Positions 6,958 through 7,007 of a stretch of 7,007 nt of DNA are shown in pieces. How positions within the stretch are numbered: the first letter of the stretch is position 1; every line of letters begins with the position of its first letter. The DNA is from an uncultured Eubacterium sp. GTDB taxonomy: Bacteria > Bacillota > Clostridia > Oscillospirales > Acutalibacteraceae. The notes under the pieces are model-generated. The model made no database searches. It had not been told where the DNA came from and saw nothing but the letters and a program-made list of their open reading frames with translations. Where the stretch lies: contig CAJTZJ010000031.1 in the NCBI GenBank assembly GCA_910583925.1, positions 1 to 7,007 on the forward strand, given 5' to 3'. Made by a program: the position numbers and the translations under genes.

Positions 6958-7006
6958 AGAGAGTGTTTGAATTTAAACCAAATTAAACATTAAGTGGCAG
7001 AACAAA
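6955..7006. repeat. 52-bp terminal inverted repeat, right copy; probable IS end
   Basis: Exact reverse complement of 1-52. Read outward on the plus strand, host sequence ends in CTTCTTA and the element begins GAGAGTGTTTGAATTT at 6959, running past the window end. On the minus strand it carries TAA (6975-6973) in frame with the ATPase fragment, so translation cannot enter that fragment from the element in this frame except from a start after 6973. The flanking triplet on the minus strand is TAA here and TTA at the other end, so the two ends are not the two sides of a single insertion with a direct target duplication. They look like the same terminus of two copies in opposite orientation. Confidence 0.85.
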
Positions 7007-7007
7007 C

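Noticed and set aside
1..7007. Circular molecule with a single IS joining TIR-STAND to the ATPase fragment as one interrupted gene
   Set aside because: On the minus strand the flanking triplets are TTA and TAA, not a direct duplication. Both ends enter the same IS terminus over 48 bp, which a single element with ordinary short terminal repeats would not show. The two proteins also do not look like halves of one family.
1..7007. CRISPR array, tRNA or rRNA
   Set aside because: I saw no regularly spaced repeats, cloverleaf-like segments or conserved rRNA stretches.

Overview
The window is an AT-rich, 7-kb piece of a bacterial defence island. All recognisable genes lie on the minus strand, so transcription runs from high to low coordinates. 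The likely host is a Bacteroidales member (Bacteroides, Prevotella or a relative). I infer this from base composition, weak or absent Shine-Dalgarno sequences, and the mix of VbhA-like antitoxin relics, a RhuM-family fragment and an IS5/IS1031-like end. No marker gene in the window proves it.

Layout, in order of transcription. (1) 6957-5332: the C-terminal part of a large ATPase-type protein whose P-loop half is missing. (2) 5335-4223: a PAPS-reductase/DndC-like PP-loop sulfurtransferase, overlapping gene 1 by ATGA. (3) 4209-1930: a DUF262-DUF1524 (GmrSD/SspE/BrxU-like) protein, starting 13 bp after gene 2. (4) 1885-1263: a decayed stretch with a 91-codon remnant of a RhuM-family gene and two relics of VbhA-type (Fic-inhibiting) antitoxins. 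(5) 1224-37: a TIR-like nucleotide-binding domain joined to the start of a STAND-type NTPase, cut off just after Walker B.

Both window ends carry the same 52-bp sequence as a perfect inverted repeat (1-52 and 6955-7006). It breaks the ATPase gene on the right and the TIR-STAND gene on the left. Each junction reads TTA then GAGAGTGTTTGAA going outward, which looks like the same end of one insertion sequence facing inward on each side. The TIR-STAND stop codon and the in-frame stop ahead of the ATPase fragment both lie inside the repeat. The island is therefore bounded by two inverted IS copies, or is a contig that ends in them.

The core is a three-gene set: large ATPase, DndC-like sulfur enzyme and DUF262/HNH enzyme. 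It resembles a phosphorothioation-type modification and restriction system, but no cysteine desulfurase, DndB/D/E or SspB/C homologue is visible here. A sulfur-based DNA modification sensed or policed by the DUF262 enzyme is a reasonable inference, not something the sequence proves.
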